Below the pieces are notes generated by a model. That model ran no database searches, was not told where the DNA came from, and worked only from the letters and a program-made list of their open reading frames with translations. The position numbers and the translations under genes are program-made. From Paludibacteraceae bacterium (lineage in GTDB: Bacteria > Bacteroidota > Bacteroidia > Bacteroidales > Paludibacteraceae), in the NCBI GenBank assembly GCA_947445425.1, contig CANFFA010000175.1, forward strand, positions 1-5,769: DNA of 5,769 nt, written 5' to 3'. Every line of letters begins with the position of its first letter. The stretch's first letter is position 1. Shown here in pieces: positions 1-5,769 of this stretch.

Positions 1-2
1 AA

Positions 3-539
3 TTTGGTGAGTCTGATAGATTTATAAAGGATTATATTTGGGACAATGAATTGATTCTGTATAGAAAACAAAAAGGAGGGATTTATACCGCTCTAAATTT
101 AGGGCTTGGAGTAGGTGAATTAGGTCTTGGGAATTCATATTATAAATTGGGGTTAAATCGTCAATTTATACAACCAACGCTTGGCTACAATTTTTCCAAT
201 AAAACTTATATTACTTTATCAAGTCGCTTAACCAGATTGGGTTATAACTTTAAGTCTTTCGTTGACAGTAATAATGCTTATGATGTTTCAATGTCAAAAC
301 TATTTTTTAACGTAAATGACTTGCTTAGTCAAGATCATTATCTTTTTGAGCCTGCGTTAACTACAGGATATACTTTTGATTTTATAAAATTAGAATTCCA
401 ATACCTTCAAATCCTTAAAAGTCATAAGCGAAAATTTTCACTTTTGGAGGGAAATCTATCCACTACGCTCAGTATTAATTTTAATAAATTCTTCAAAGGT
501 AAAAATGCAAAAGTTGAAAAACTGAGATGGAGTCTTTAA
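3..539 (+). CDS. C-terminal part of a probable outer-membrane beta-barrel protein (5' end outside window)
   Basis: The frame is open from the left edge (first full codon at 3) to the TAA ending at 539, giving at least 178 residues. There is no in-frame ATG near the edge, and the TTG at 51 reads as an internal Leu codon, so the gene starts upstream of the window. I do not recognise a named family. The visible sequence is rich in Gly, aromatic residues and alternating polar/hydrophobic stretches, such as QPTLGYNFSNKTYITLSS, FEPALTTGYTFDFIKLEFQY and a last strand-like segment LSTTLSINFNKFFKG. These patterns suggest transmembrane beta-strands of an outer-membrane barrel, with the final strand close to the C-terminus. 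A role in the outer membrane is an inference from this pattern alone. No intrinsic terminator is evident after it, and 171 bases separate it from topA. A soluble all-beta protein is the alternative. Confidence 0.6.
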   Translation, partial: FGESDRFIKDYIWDNELILYRKQKGGIYTALNLGLGVGELGLGNSYYKLGLNRQFIQPTLGYNFSNKTYITLSSRLTRLGYNFKSFVDSNNAYDVSMSKLFFNVNDLLSQDHYLFEPALTTGYTFDFIKLEFQYLQILKSHKRKFSLLEGNLSTTLSINFNKFFKGKNAKVEKLRWSL

Positions 540-628
540 AAGTGATTACCATTGAATAAACGTTCTCAACTGTATTTAAGCCATTTCATCCTCTATTTCA
601 ATAAAAAACAAAAATAATCCTTTGAAAA

Positions 629-661
629 TTTGGCTAGTACCGACTTGTTTTTGTTATTTTG
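629..661 (+). promoter_or_regulatory. candidate Bacteroidota-type promoter of topA
   Basis: A TTTG (629-632) is followed after 21 bases by TTATTTTG (654-661). The latter matches the known Bacteroidota -7 consensus TAnnTTTG at all fixed positions except one, and the spacing lies within the usual range for the -33/-7 pair. It would place transcription start near 668, about 43 bases ahead of the topA ATG. The region is T-rich, so a chance match is possible. Nothing else in 540-710 looks like a regulatory site or an RNA gene. Confidence 0.35.
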
Positions 662-710
662 CACCCAATTTGTGTATTGCAAATTCTAAATTGTTAATTT
701 CATAGACCTT

Positions 711-3200
711 ATGTCCAAGAATCTCGTTATTGTAGAGTCCCCTGCCAAAGCCAAAACTATAGAAAAATTTCTAGGAGCCGACTACCAAGTCATGTCAAGT
801 TTTGGGCATATTCGTGATTTGGCTGAGAAAGGTTTGGGCATAGACTTTGAAAATAATTACCAGCCACAATACGCCGTTTCTACCGATAAAAAGAAGATTG
901 TTGCTGAACTCAAAAAAGCCACCAAAGCCGCTGATACCGTATGGCTCGCTTCCGATGAGGACCGCGAAGGAGAAGCAATCGCTTGGCATCTATATGAAGA
1001 GCTAGAACTTAGCAAAAAAAACACCCATCGCATTGTTTTCCACGAAATTACAAAGGATGCTATCCTACATGCTATAGAAACTCCGCGCAACATTAATATT
1101 AATTTAGTGGACGCACAACAAGCCCGTCGGGTATTAGACCGTATCGTTGGGTTTGAACTCTCTCCTATCCTTTGGCGAAAAATACGACCTTCCCTCTCTG
1201 CTGGTCGTGTACAATCCGTTGCTGTTCGTCTAATAGTAGAACGTGAACGTGAGATCAACCAATTTAACGCAGAAGCGACCTATAGAGTTAATGCACTCTT
1301 TGATACCATTGATAAAAATGGCAAAGCAGTAGAGTTAAAAGCTGAACTACAACAACGCTTCAATACAAAAGAAGAGGCACAAGCTTTTCTTGAAAAATGC
1401 AAAGCTGCTGAATTTAGGGTTGACAATATTGTTACAAAACCAGGTAAGAAATCGCCTGCACCACCTTTTACCACTTCAACCTTACAACAAGAAGCCTCTC
1501 GCAAACTAGGCTTCTCAGTTTCACAAACCATGCAAGTGGCGCAAAGACTGTATGAAGCCGGTAAGATCACCTATATGCGTACCGACTCGGTAAACCTTTC
1601 GGACTTGGCATTGGGAACCTCCAAAGCTGAAATCATCAGTATGGCAGGTGAACAATACGTACAAATCCGCAAATTCACTACCAAAAGCAAGGGTGCACAA
1701 GAAGCCCATGAGGCCATTCGCCCAAGCTATATGAACGCCCATACTACAGATGGAACCTCCCAAGAAAAACGCCTCTACGAATTAATTTGGAAGCGTACCA
1801 TTGCCTCTCAAATGGCAGACGCACAATTGGAAAAAACCTCCATTTACATTTCAGTTTCAGGTGTTAAAAATCAGTTCGTGGCCTCTGGAGAAGTGATAAT
1901 CTTTGATGGTTTCTTAAAAGTATACTTGGAATCGACTGATGATGAAACAGATGCTGAAAATGACTCCTTATTACCTCCATTGAAAAATGGTGAGAAATTG
2001 ACTTCCATTGAAATTATAGCCCAAGAACGTTTCTCTCAAAAACCGCCAAGATATGCCGAAGCAAGCTTGGTTCGCAAATTGGAGGAATTGGGTATTGGTC
2101 GTCCTTCAACTTATGCACCAACCATTTCTACTATACAAAACCGTTTGTATGTTGAAAAAGGTGATCGTGAAGCACAAATTCGCAACTATAATATCTTAAC
2201 ATTAAAAGCGGGTAAAATTAAGGATGAAATCAAGCCCGAAAATACTGGAGCTGAGAAGTCTAAACTTTTTCCTACTGATATTGGCACCGTTGTTACTGAC
2301 TTTTTAACTGAATACTTCCCTGATGTATTGAGTTATAACTTCACGGCAGATGTAGAAAAAGAATTTGATATTATTGCCGATGGTGGACTAAAATGGACCG
2401 AATCCATTGACAAATTCTACAAGAAATTCCACCCAATTGTCGAAGACACCATGCTTAATTCCGAAAGGAAAGTAGGGGAACGTATCTTGGGAATTGATCC
2501 GAAAAGTGGCAGACAACTTTCTGTTAAAATTGGAAAATACGGACCATTGGCACAGATTGGAACTGTTGAAGAGGAAGAAAAACCAACATTCGCCGCTTTA
2601 CGAAAAGATCAATCCATAGAAAGTATTACTTACGAGCAGGCCTTAGAATTATTCAAGTTACCACGTGAAGCGGGTATATATGAGGATAAAGTGATGACGG
2701 TAGCCATAGGTCGTTTTGGACCTTATATCCGTCATGATAGCACTTTCTACTCACTACCTAAGACGGACGATCCAATGGACGTTTCAACTGAACGTGCTAT
2801 TGAGATTATAGAAGAAAAACGTGAAGTGGAACGCAACCGCTTGATCCAATCTTTGGGTGCAGAAAATGAAATTCAAGTGTTGAATGGTCGCTTTGGAGCT
2901 TATTTTACCCGTGATAAAATCAATTACAAAATTCCAAAAGGAACAGATGCAGCAACATTGACCTTGGAAAACTGCCTAGAACTCATTGCTGCACAACCAG
3001 ATGCTGCGAACAAAAAGAAATTTGGCAAAAAAGCTGCTCCTGCTAAGGCTACAAAAGCAAAAACAGAAAAAGAACCAAAAACAAAAGCTGCAGCAGCAAA
3101 AACAACAAAGTCTAAAGCAACTGAAACAAAAGCTGCAACCAAGCCTAAAGCTACTACAAAACCAAAAGCAGCAGCTAAGCCAAAAGCCACAAAAAAATAA
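711..3200 (+). CDS. topA: DNA topoisomerase I (type IA), Bacteroidota form with lysine-rich tail
   Basis: This enzyme relaxes negative supercoils by cutting one strand, passing the other and resealing, and acts on the nucleoid. The 829-residue product begins MSKNLVIVESPAKAKTI, the standard TopA N-terminus, which fixes the ATG at 711; no Shine-Dalgarno is visible. The Toprim domain spans roughly residues 2-115, with the metal-site Glu9 and the acidic motif SDEDREGE (81-88: Asp82, Asp84, Glu86). The type IA core follows to about residue 580, with the catalytic Tyr288 and Arg290 in ITYMRTDS, HEAIRP at 333-338 and GIGRPSTYAPTI from 461. The C-terminus has three related repeats (about 593-650, 660-702, 720-762; GKYGP, GRFGPY, GRFGAY) of the topoisomerase C-terminal repeat type. 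There are only two cysteines (230, 755), so the Cys4 zinc ribbons of E. coli TopA are absent. Residues 766-829 form a Lys/Ala/Thr/Pro tail. No frame break or missing catalytic residue is seen. It is probably monocistronic, given the terminator that follows. Confidence 0.98.
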   Translation: MSKNLVIVESPAKAKTIEKFLGADYQVMSSFGHIRDLAEKGLGIDFENNYQPQYAVSTDKKKIVAELKKATKAADTVWLASDEDREGEAIAWHLYEELELSKKNTHRIVFHEITKDAILHAIETPRNININLVDAQQARRVLDRIVGFELSPILWRKIRPSLSAGRVQSVAVRLIVEREREINQFNAEATYRVNALFDTIDKNGKAVELKAELQQRFNTKEEAQAFLEKCKAAEFRVDNIVTKPGKKSPAPPFTTSTLQQEASRKLGFSVSQTMQVAQRLYEAGKITYMRTDSVNLSDLALGTSKAEIISMAGEQYVQIRKFTTKSKGAQEAHEAIRPSYMNAHTTDGTSQEKRLYELIWKRTIASQMADAQLEKTSIYISVSGVKNQFVASGEVIIFDGFLKVYLESTDDETDAENDSLLPPLKNGEKLTSIEIIAQERFSQKPPRYAEASLVRKLEELGIGRPSTYAPTISTIQNRLYVEKGDREAQIRNYNILTLKAGKIKDEIKPENTGAEKSKLFPTDIGTVVTDFLTEYFPDVLSYNFTADVEKEFDIIADGGLKWTESIDKFYKKFHPIVEDTMLNSERKVGERILGIDPKSGRQLSVKIGKYGPLAQIGTVEEEEKPTFAALRKDQSIESITYEQALELFKLPREAGIYEDKVMTVAIGRFGPYIRHDSTFYSLPKTDDPMDVSTERAIEIIEEKREVERNRLIQSLGAENEIQVLNGRFGAYFTRDKINYKIPKGTDAATLTLENCLELIAAQPDAANKKKFGKKAAPAKATKAKTEKEPKTKAAAAKTTKSKATETKAATKPKATTKPKAAAKPKATKK
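3141..3194 (+). repeat. three 18-bp in-frame repeats in the topA tail (KPKAxx hexapeptide)
   Basis: Three consecutive 18-base units encode KPKATT, KPKAAA and KPKATK (residues 811-828), directly before the final Lys and stop. They close a longer Lys/Ala/Thr-rich tail starting near residue 766. The units differ at third codon positions, so the peptide pattern is better conserved than the DNA. The composition resembles histone H1-like basic tails; DNA binding is inferred. Confidence 0.85.
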
Positions 3201-3212
3201 AACCTTGTAGTG

Positions 3213-3249
3213 TAATCGTTTACTTATTTATTAGTAAACGATTATTTTT
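3213..3249 (+). terminator. intrinsic terminator of topA
   Basis: A perfect 12-bp inverted repeat, TAATCGTTTACT (3213-3224) and AGTAAACGATTA (3233-3244), encloses an 8-base loop. It is followed at once by five T residues (3245-3249). It begins 13 bases after the topA stop codon. The stem is AT-rich but long. This is a textbook rho-independent terminator on the + strand and closes the topA transcript. Confidence 0.9.
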
Positions 3250-3260
3250 GTAGTTTAGTT

Positions 3261-3291
3261 AAGCCTGAAGGGCTTAAAGGTGTGAATAGCC
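3261..3291 (+). repeat. left terminal inverted repeat of the element
   Basis: It pairs with 3424-3452 in inverted orientation. Of 29 aligned bases 26 match, with one 2-base gap where the left arm has GTGTGAATA and the right arm, read in reverse complement, has GTGAATA. Its first 15 bases fold on their own (AAGCC / GGCTT, extendable by a T-G wobble, loop GAA). Confidence 0.85.
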
Positions 3292-3310
3292 ATAGGTTGA
3301 AAACCTATGG
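3290..3310. repeat. hairpin 2 (left half), perfect 9-bp stem
   Basis: CCATAGGTT (3290-3298) and AACCTATGG (3302-3310) pair perfectly around the loop GAA. It sits in the same position in the left module as the 3407-3425 hairpin in the right module, but its stem sequence is different. Confidence 0.85.
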
Positions 3311-3330
3311 ATCCACATGCAGTAAATGTC

Positions 3331-3347
3331 CAACCCTGAAAGGGTTG
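3331..3347. repeat. hairpin 3 (left half), perfect 7-bp stem
   Basis: CAACCCT (3331-3337) and AGGGTTG (3341-3347) pair around the loop GAA. An outer pairing, AATGTC (3325-3330) with GACATT (3364-3369), could enclose this hairpin together with the centre of the element. Confidence 0.85.
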
Positions 3348-3369
3348 AACGCAATAAATGATTGACATT

Positions 3370-3386
3370 CAAACCTTCCAGGGTTG
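3370..3386. repeat. hairpin 4 (right half), inverted partner of hairpin 3
   Basis: Read on the - strand this is CAACCCTGGAAGGTTTG, which matches hairpin 3 at 15 of 17 bases. The stem has 6 pairs with one mismatch and a 3-base loop. It is a decayed copy of the same unit. Confidence 0.75.
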
Positions 3387-3406
3387 TGGGATTTTTCGAT
3401 TATCCA

Positions 3407-3425
3407 CCACGAGTTTTACTCGCGG
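3407..3425. repeat. hairpin 5 (right half), 8-bp stem with one mismatch
   Basis: CCACGAGT (3407-3414) and ACTCGCGG (3418-3425) pair around TTT with one A/C mismatch. On the - strand that mismatch becomes a G-T wobble, so the bottom strand folds better. It overlaps the inner end of the right terminal repeat by two bases, just as hairpin 2 does on the left. Confidence 0.8.
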
Positions 3426-3452
3426 CTATTCACCTTCAAGCCCTTTGGGCTT
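3424..3452 (-). repeat. right terminal inverted repeat of the element
   Basis: This is the inverted partner of 3261-3291. Its outer 15 bases (3438-3452) form a 6-bp hairpin, AAGCCC / GGGCTT, with loop TTT. A short TTTT run follows, but it is too weak to call a terminator. Confidence 0.85.
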
Positions 3453-3494
3453 TTAAAAAACCATTGAATTAACTATACGACATTGATTCAAATT

Positions 3495-4532
3495 ATGAAA
3501 AAGCTAATTCTTTTCTCGGCTTACTTTATTGTTATTGGCTCTGGGCATGCTCAGAAAAACTTTGCATTGATAGAGGGGCAATCTGCTATGGTATATGCTT
3601 TACCTAAAACTGAACTCTGTATCGAAATTGAAACTGAACGGACTACACAAAAACCGGGTATGTTTTATCAATATTCGGAAAGATATTTAGCTACAAATAA
3701 AATTATCACAGAAGAAAAAACGAGTTTTAGCATTAAAACTATTCATTTACAAACGCGTGCATTACCCGATTCGAGCCGAACCTATAATTTTCCACTGTCT
3801 AAATCACACCCCATTCACATCTCTGTAAATTCTCAAGGAATACTTTGTGGGGTCAATATCGCTCCAATTGCTGAGATTACAAAGGAATCCTATACAAACT
3901 GTGTAAAAACAGAATGCAAACAAAAAACGACCTTACTTACTTTGGGTGAGGAGTCTATGATGGCTGGTTCTGAAGCTAAATTGGCGGAAGGGGCTGCAAA
4001 ACAAATTTACCATTTGCGCGAAAGTCGTATCAATTTACTTACTGCCGAATTGGAACATTTACCCAGCGATGGCAGCTCTTTTAACGCTATGTTGGAAGGA
4101 CTGAACAACAAAGAACGTGAGCTTACCGAACTATTTATTGGCAAATCAACAACCGACACCCAAAAACAATTTCTCTATTTAACACCAAAAACAGCGCTGA
4201 ACAACCAAGTTCTATTTCGACTTTCAGCACAGAGAGGAGTCGTTGGTGCAGATGATTTGAGTGGTACACCTTTCTATATTAGCGTTAAGCCTACAAGTAT
4301 TTCTTCTGTTGGTGCAGACCCGAAGGTAAAAAAACAAGAATTGGGACTTTATACCATATTGCCAGCACCTACAAGAATTACCATTAACGACGGCAATACA
4401 ACTTATTTCTCTGAGCAATTTCAAATACCTCAATTTGGTAAAACCGTTCCTTTAGACCTAGAGTTTTTGGAACAAAAAGAGCTGAAAATTAGAGTCGATC
4501 AACAAACGGGTAGGTTACTCGGTATAGAATAA
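3495..4532 (+). CDS. secreted DUF4831-family protein of unknown function
   Basis: The product has 345 residues when started at ATG 3495. The frame also offers a TTG at 3483, but only the ATG gives a clean signal peptide, MKKLILFSAYFIVIGSGHAQ, with probable signal peptidase I cleavage after Ala19 (motif G-H-A). No lipobox cysteine is present, so export to the periplasm or beyond is expected, not a lipid anchor. The mature start YALPKTELCIEIETERTTQ (from residue 34), KPGMFYQYSERYL (53-65), the Glu/Ala-rich helical stretch around 152-217 (EESMMAGSEAKLAEGA, then RESRINLLTAELEHLP) and FRLSAQRGVV (241-250) fit what I recall of DUF4831, a Bacteroidota family with no known activity. The C-terminal third looks beta-rich. 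I see no catalytic motif. Its stop is 4 bases ahead of the nspC ATG, which suggests one transcript. No convincing promoter is seen between the upstream repeat element and the start. Confidence 0.85.
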   Translation: MKKLILFSAYFIVIGSGHAQKNFALIEGQSAMVYALPKTELCIEIETERTTQKPGMFYQYSERYLATNKIITEEKTSFSIKTIHLQTRALPDSSRTYNFPLSKSHPIHISVNSQGILCGVNIAPIAEITKESYTNCVKTECKQKTTLLTLGEESMMAGSEAKLAEGAAKQIYHLRESRINLLTAELEHLPSDGSSFNAMLEGLNNKERELTELFIGKSTTDTQKQFLYLTPKTALNNQVLFRLSAQRGVVGADDLSGTPFYISVKPTSISSVGADPKVKKQELGLYTILPAPTRITINDGNTTYFSEQFQIPQFGKTVPLDLEFLEQKELKIRVDQQTGRLLGIE

Positions 4533-4536
4533 AAAT

Positions 4537-5667
4537 ATGGATTACTCAAAAATACCTTCCCCTTGCTTTGTACTCGATGAACAAGCTTTTAGAAAAAACC
4601 TGGCACTGATCAAGTCCGTTAAGGATCGCGCAGGAGTTGAAATTATATTGGCCTTTAAGGCTTTTGCTATGTGGAGCGTTTTTCCTATTGTACGTGAATA
4701 CATTCCTTACTCCACGGCAAGCTCATTGGCCGAAGCCCGATTGGCATTTGAAGAAATGGGAAGTCCGGCGCACACCTATGGCCCCGCCTATACCGAGAAA
4801 GAATTCCCAGCCATCATGGCCAATAGCAGCCACATTACCTTCAACTCTCTCAGCCAATTTTCCAGGTTCTACCCACAAACTGAGGGCAAGAATATTTCTT
4901 GCGGCTTGCGAATCAATCCCGAATTTTCAGATGTAGAAACTGACCTGTACAATCCTTGTGCGCCAGGATCACGGTTGGGTGTTTCAATAGATTTGCTCAG
5001 CGAAGGACTACCCATTGGCGTTGACGGGCTACATTTCCACACACTTTGTGAATCAAGTTCATTTGATCTTGAGAGAACTTTGGAAGTTGTAGAGGCGAAA
5101 TTTGGAAAGTATTTTTCACAAATTAAATGGCTCAACATGGGCGGTGGGCATTTGATGACCCGAGCTGATTATGATGTGGAACATCTCATTACCGTATTAA
5201 AAAACTTCAAGTCAAATTACCCCCATTTGCAATTGATACTTGAACCAGGTAGTGCTTTTGCATGGCGAACTGGAGTTTTAGTATCGAGTGTTGTCGATTT
5301 AGTTGAGAATCAAGGCGTAAAAACGGCTATGTTAGACGTATCATTTTCCTGCCACATGCCCGACTGTATAGAAATGCCATACAAGCCTGCAATTATTGGC
5401 GCTACTGACGCCATTGCTGGTAAGCCGACCTACAGAATGGGTGGAAACAGCTGCCTTTCAGGTGATTTTTATGGCGATTGGTCTTTTGATGAAGCCCTTA
5501 AAATAGGTGATCAAATTATATTCGAAGACATGATTCATTATACAATGGTAAAAACAACCATGTTCAATGGCGTTTCGCATCCAAGCATTGGAATTTGGAC
5601 CAAGGAGAATGAATTTAAACTGGTTCGTGAATTTGGTTATGAGGATTATAAATCAAGAATATCTTAA
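4537..5667 (+). CDS. nspC: carboxynorspermidine / carboxyspermidine decarboxylase
   Basis: This PLP-dependent cytosolic enzyme removes CO2 from carboxynorspermidine or carboxyspermidine to give norspermidine or spermidine, the last step of the dehydrogenase/decarboxylase polyamine route. The 376-residue length is normal for the family. Fold-type III (alanine racemase-like barrel) features are visible: the PLP lysine Lys41 in AFKAFA, STASS (59-63), LHFHTL (165-170), the phosphate-binding GGG in LNMGGGH (199-205), LEPGSAF (235-241), CLSGD (306-310, with the likely catalytic Cys306 and Asp310) and the C-terminal MVKTTMFNG (337-345). No key residue seems lost. The ATG at 4537 directly precedes the usual N-terminus SPCFVLDE. 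It follows the DUF4831 gene by 4 bases. The partner carboxynorspermidine dehydrogenase is not in the window. Spermidine is the likelier product in Bacteroidota, but substrate choice cannot be read from the sequence. Confidence 0.95.
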   Translation: MDYSKIPSPCFVLDEQAFRKNLALIKSVKDRAGVEIILAFKAFAMWSVFPIVREYIPYSTASSLAEARLAFEEMGSPAHTYGPAYTEKEFPAIMANSSHITFNSLSQFSRFYPQTEGKNISCGLRINPEFSDVETDLYNPCAPGSRLGVSIDLLSEGLPIGVDGLHFHTLCESSSFDLERTLEVVEAKFGKYFSQIKWLNMGGGHLMTRADYDVEHLITVLKNFKSNYPHLQLILEPGSAFAWRTGVLVSSVVDLVENQGVKTAMLDVSFSCHMPDCIEMPYKPAIIGATDAIAGKPTYRMGGNSCLSGDFYGDWSFDEALKIGDQIIFEDMIHYTMVKTTMFNGVSHPSIGIWTKENEFKLVREFGYEDYKSRIS

Positions 5668-5679
5668 TGTCGACAGATA

Positions 5680-5703
5680 TTAGAACGCAACTTTACGTTC
5701 TAA
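5680..5703. repeat. stem-loop after nspC
   Basis: A perfect 8-bp inverted repeat, TTAGAACG (5680-5687) and CGTTCTAA (5696-5703), has an 8-base loop and starts 12 bases after the nspC stop. On the + strand it is followed by A residues, not T, so it does not meet the rule for an intrinsic terminator. It may mark or protect the 3' end of the nspC transcript. The rest of 5668-5769 is AT-rich and shows no gene. Confidence 0.55.
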
Positions 5704-5769
5704 AAAAGCACATAAGTAGTGGGAAATAAATAATGTCTTATTAATTTATTAGTCAAATATAAATGGTAC

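Larger units (their letters stand above)
3261..3452. repeat. non-coding REP/MITE-like element: two inverted copies of a three-hairpin module
   Basis: This 192-base stretch has no plausible ORF and is built of six small hairpins. The left half (3261-3347) and the right half (3370-3452, read on the - strand) have the same order: a 15-base AAGCC..GGCTT hairpin, a linker AAGGTG..AATAGCC, a second hairpin, a 20-base spacer, then a 17-base CAACCCT hairpin. A 22-base centre (3348-3369) separates the halves. The outer ends form inverted repeats of 31 and 29 bases. The form is like bacterial REP/BIME units or a MITE, which are often moved by a transposase encoded elsewhere. No transposase is present here, and I could not count copies in the genome. 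It lies between the topA terminator and the DUF4831 gene, ending 42 bases before that ATG. Confidence 0.8.

Noticed and set aside
51..539. A complete 162-residue gene starting at 51
   Set aside because: The start codon there is TTG, and the frame stays open leftward to the window edge with sensible codons. It is the end of a longer gene.
857..1258. Minus-strand ORF of 133 residues within topA
   Set aside because: It lies wholly inside the conserved Toprim and early core coding region of topA, and its Ser/Arg-rich product looks like an antisense shadow.
2924..3210. Alternative-frame ORFs on both strands over the topA tail
   Set aside because: The low-complexity Lys/Ala codons keep other frames open; the products are Gln/Lys-rich or Ala/Phe-rich and have no independent signals.
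3261..3452. CRISPR array or attenuator/riboswitch
   Set aside because: The repeats are inverted, not direct with uniform unique spacers, so this is not CRISPR. No known riboswitch core is recognised, and the symmetric two-half design fits a repeat element better.
3483..3494. TTG at 3483 as the start of the DUF4831 gene
   Set aside because: It would add four residues before the Met-Lys-Lys of a standard signal peptide. The ATG at 3495 is the better start.
5754..5761. Minus-strand TATATTTG as a promoter -7 element
   Set aside because: It matches the consensus, but its -33 partner would lie outside the window and transcription would run antisense into nspC with no gene to serve. Chance is likely in such AT-rich DNA.

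Overview
The window looks like a piece of a Bacteroidota chromosome, probably from a Flavobacteriia-like or related lineage. The evidence is the AT-rich composition, a DUF4831-type secreted protein (a family I know only from Bacteroidota), a TopA with no zinc-finger cysteines but with C-terminal repeats and a lysine/alanine tail, start codons without Shine-Dalgarno sequences, and a promoter-like TTTG...TTATTTTG arrangement ahead of topA. Assignment to a genus is not possible from the sequence alone. All genes lie on the + strand.

Layout. (1) Bases 1-539 hold the 3' end of a gene whose start lies outside the window; it encodes the last part of a probable outer-membrane beta-barrel protein. (2) Bases 540-710 are intergenic and carry a candidate topA promoter. 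(3) Bases 711-3200 encode DNA topoisomerase I (topA), complete, followed by a strong intrinsic terminator (3213-3249). (4) Bases 3261-3452 hold a compact repeat element. It consists of two inverted copies of a three-hairpin module, with terminal inverted repeats of about 30 bp and no coding capacity. (5) Bases 3495-4532 encode a secreted DUF4831-family protein, and bases 4537-5667 encode carboxynorspermidine/carboxyspermidine decarboxylase (nspC). These two are separated by 4 bases and are probably co-transcribed. (6) Bases 5668-5769 are a non-coding tail with one stem-loop.

How the parts relate. topA is a housekeeping gene that removes negative supercoils and appears to be its own transcription unit, bounded by a candidate promoter and a terminator. 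The DUF4831-nspC pair joins an exported protein of unknown function to the last step of spermidine-type polyamine synthesis. The repeat element fills nearly all the space between the topA terminator and this pair, so it either lies in their leader or abuts their promoter. I see no new defence system, CRISPR array, RNA gene or transposase. The most noteworthy non-coding structure is the two-fold inverted hairpin element.
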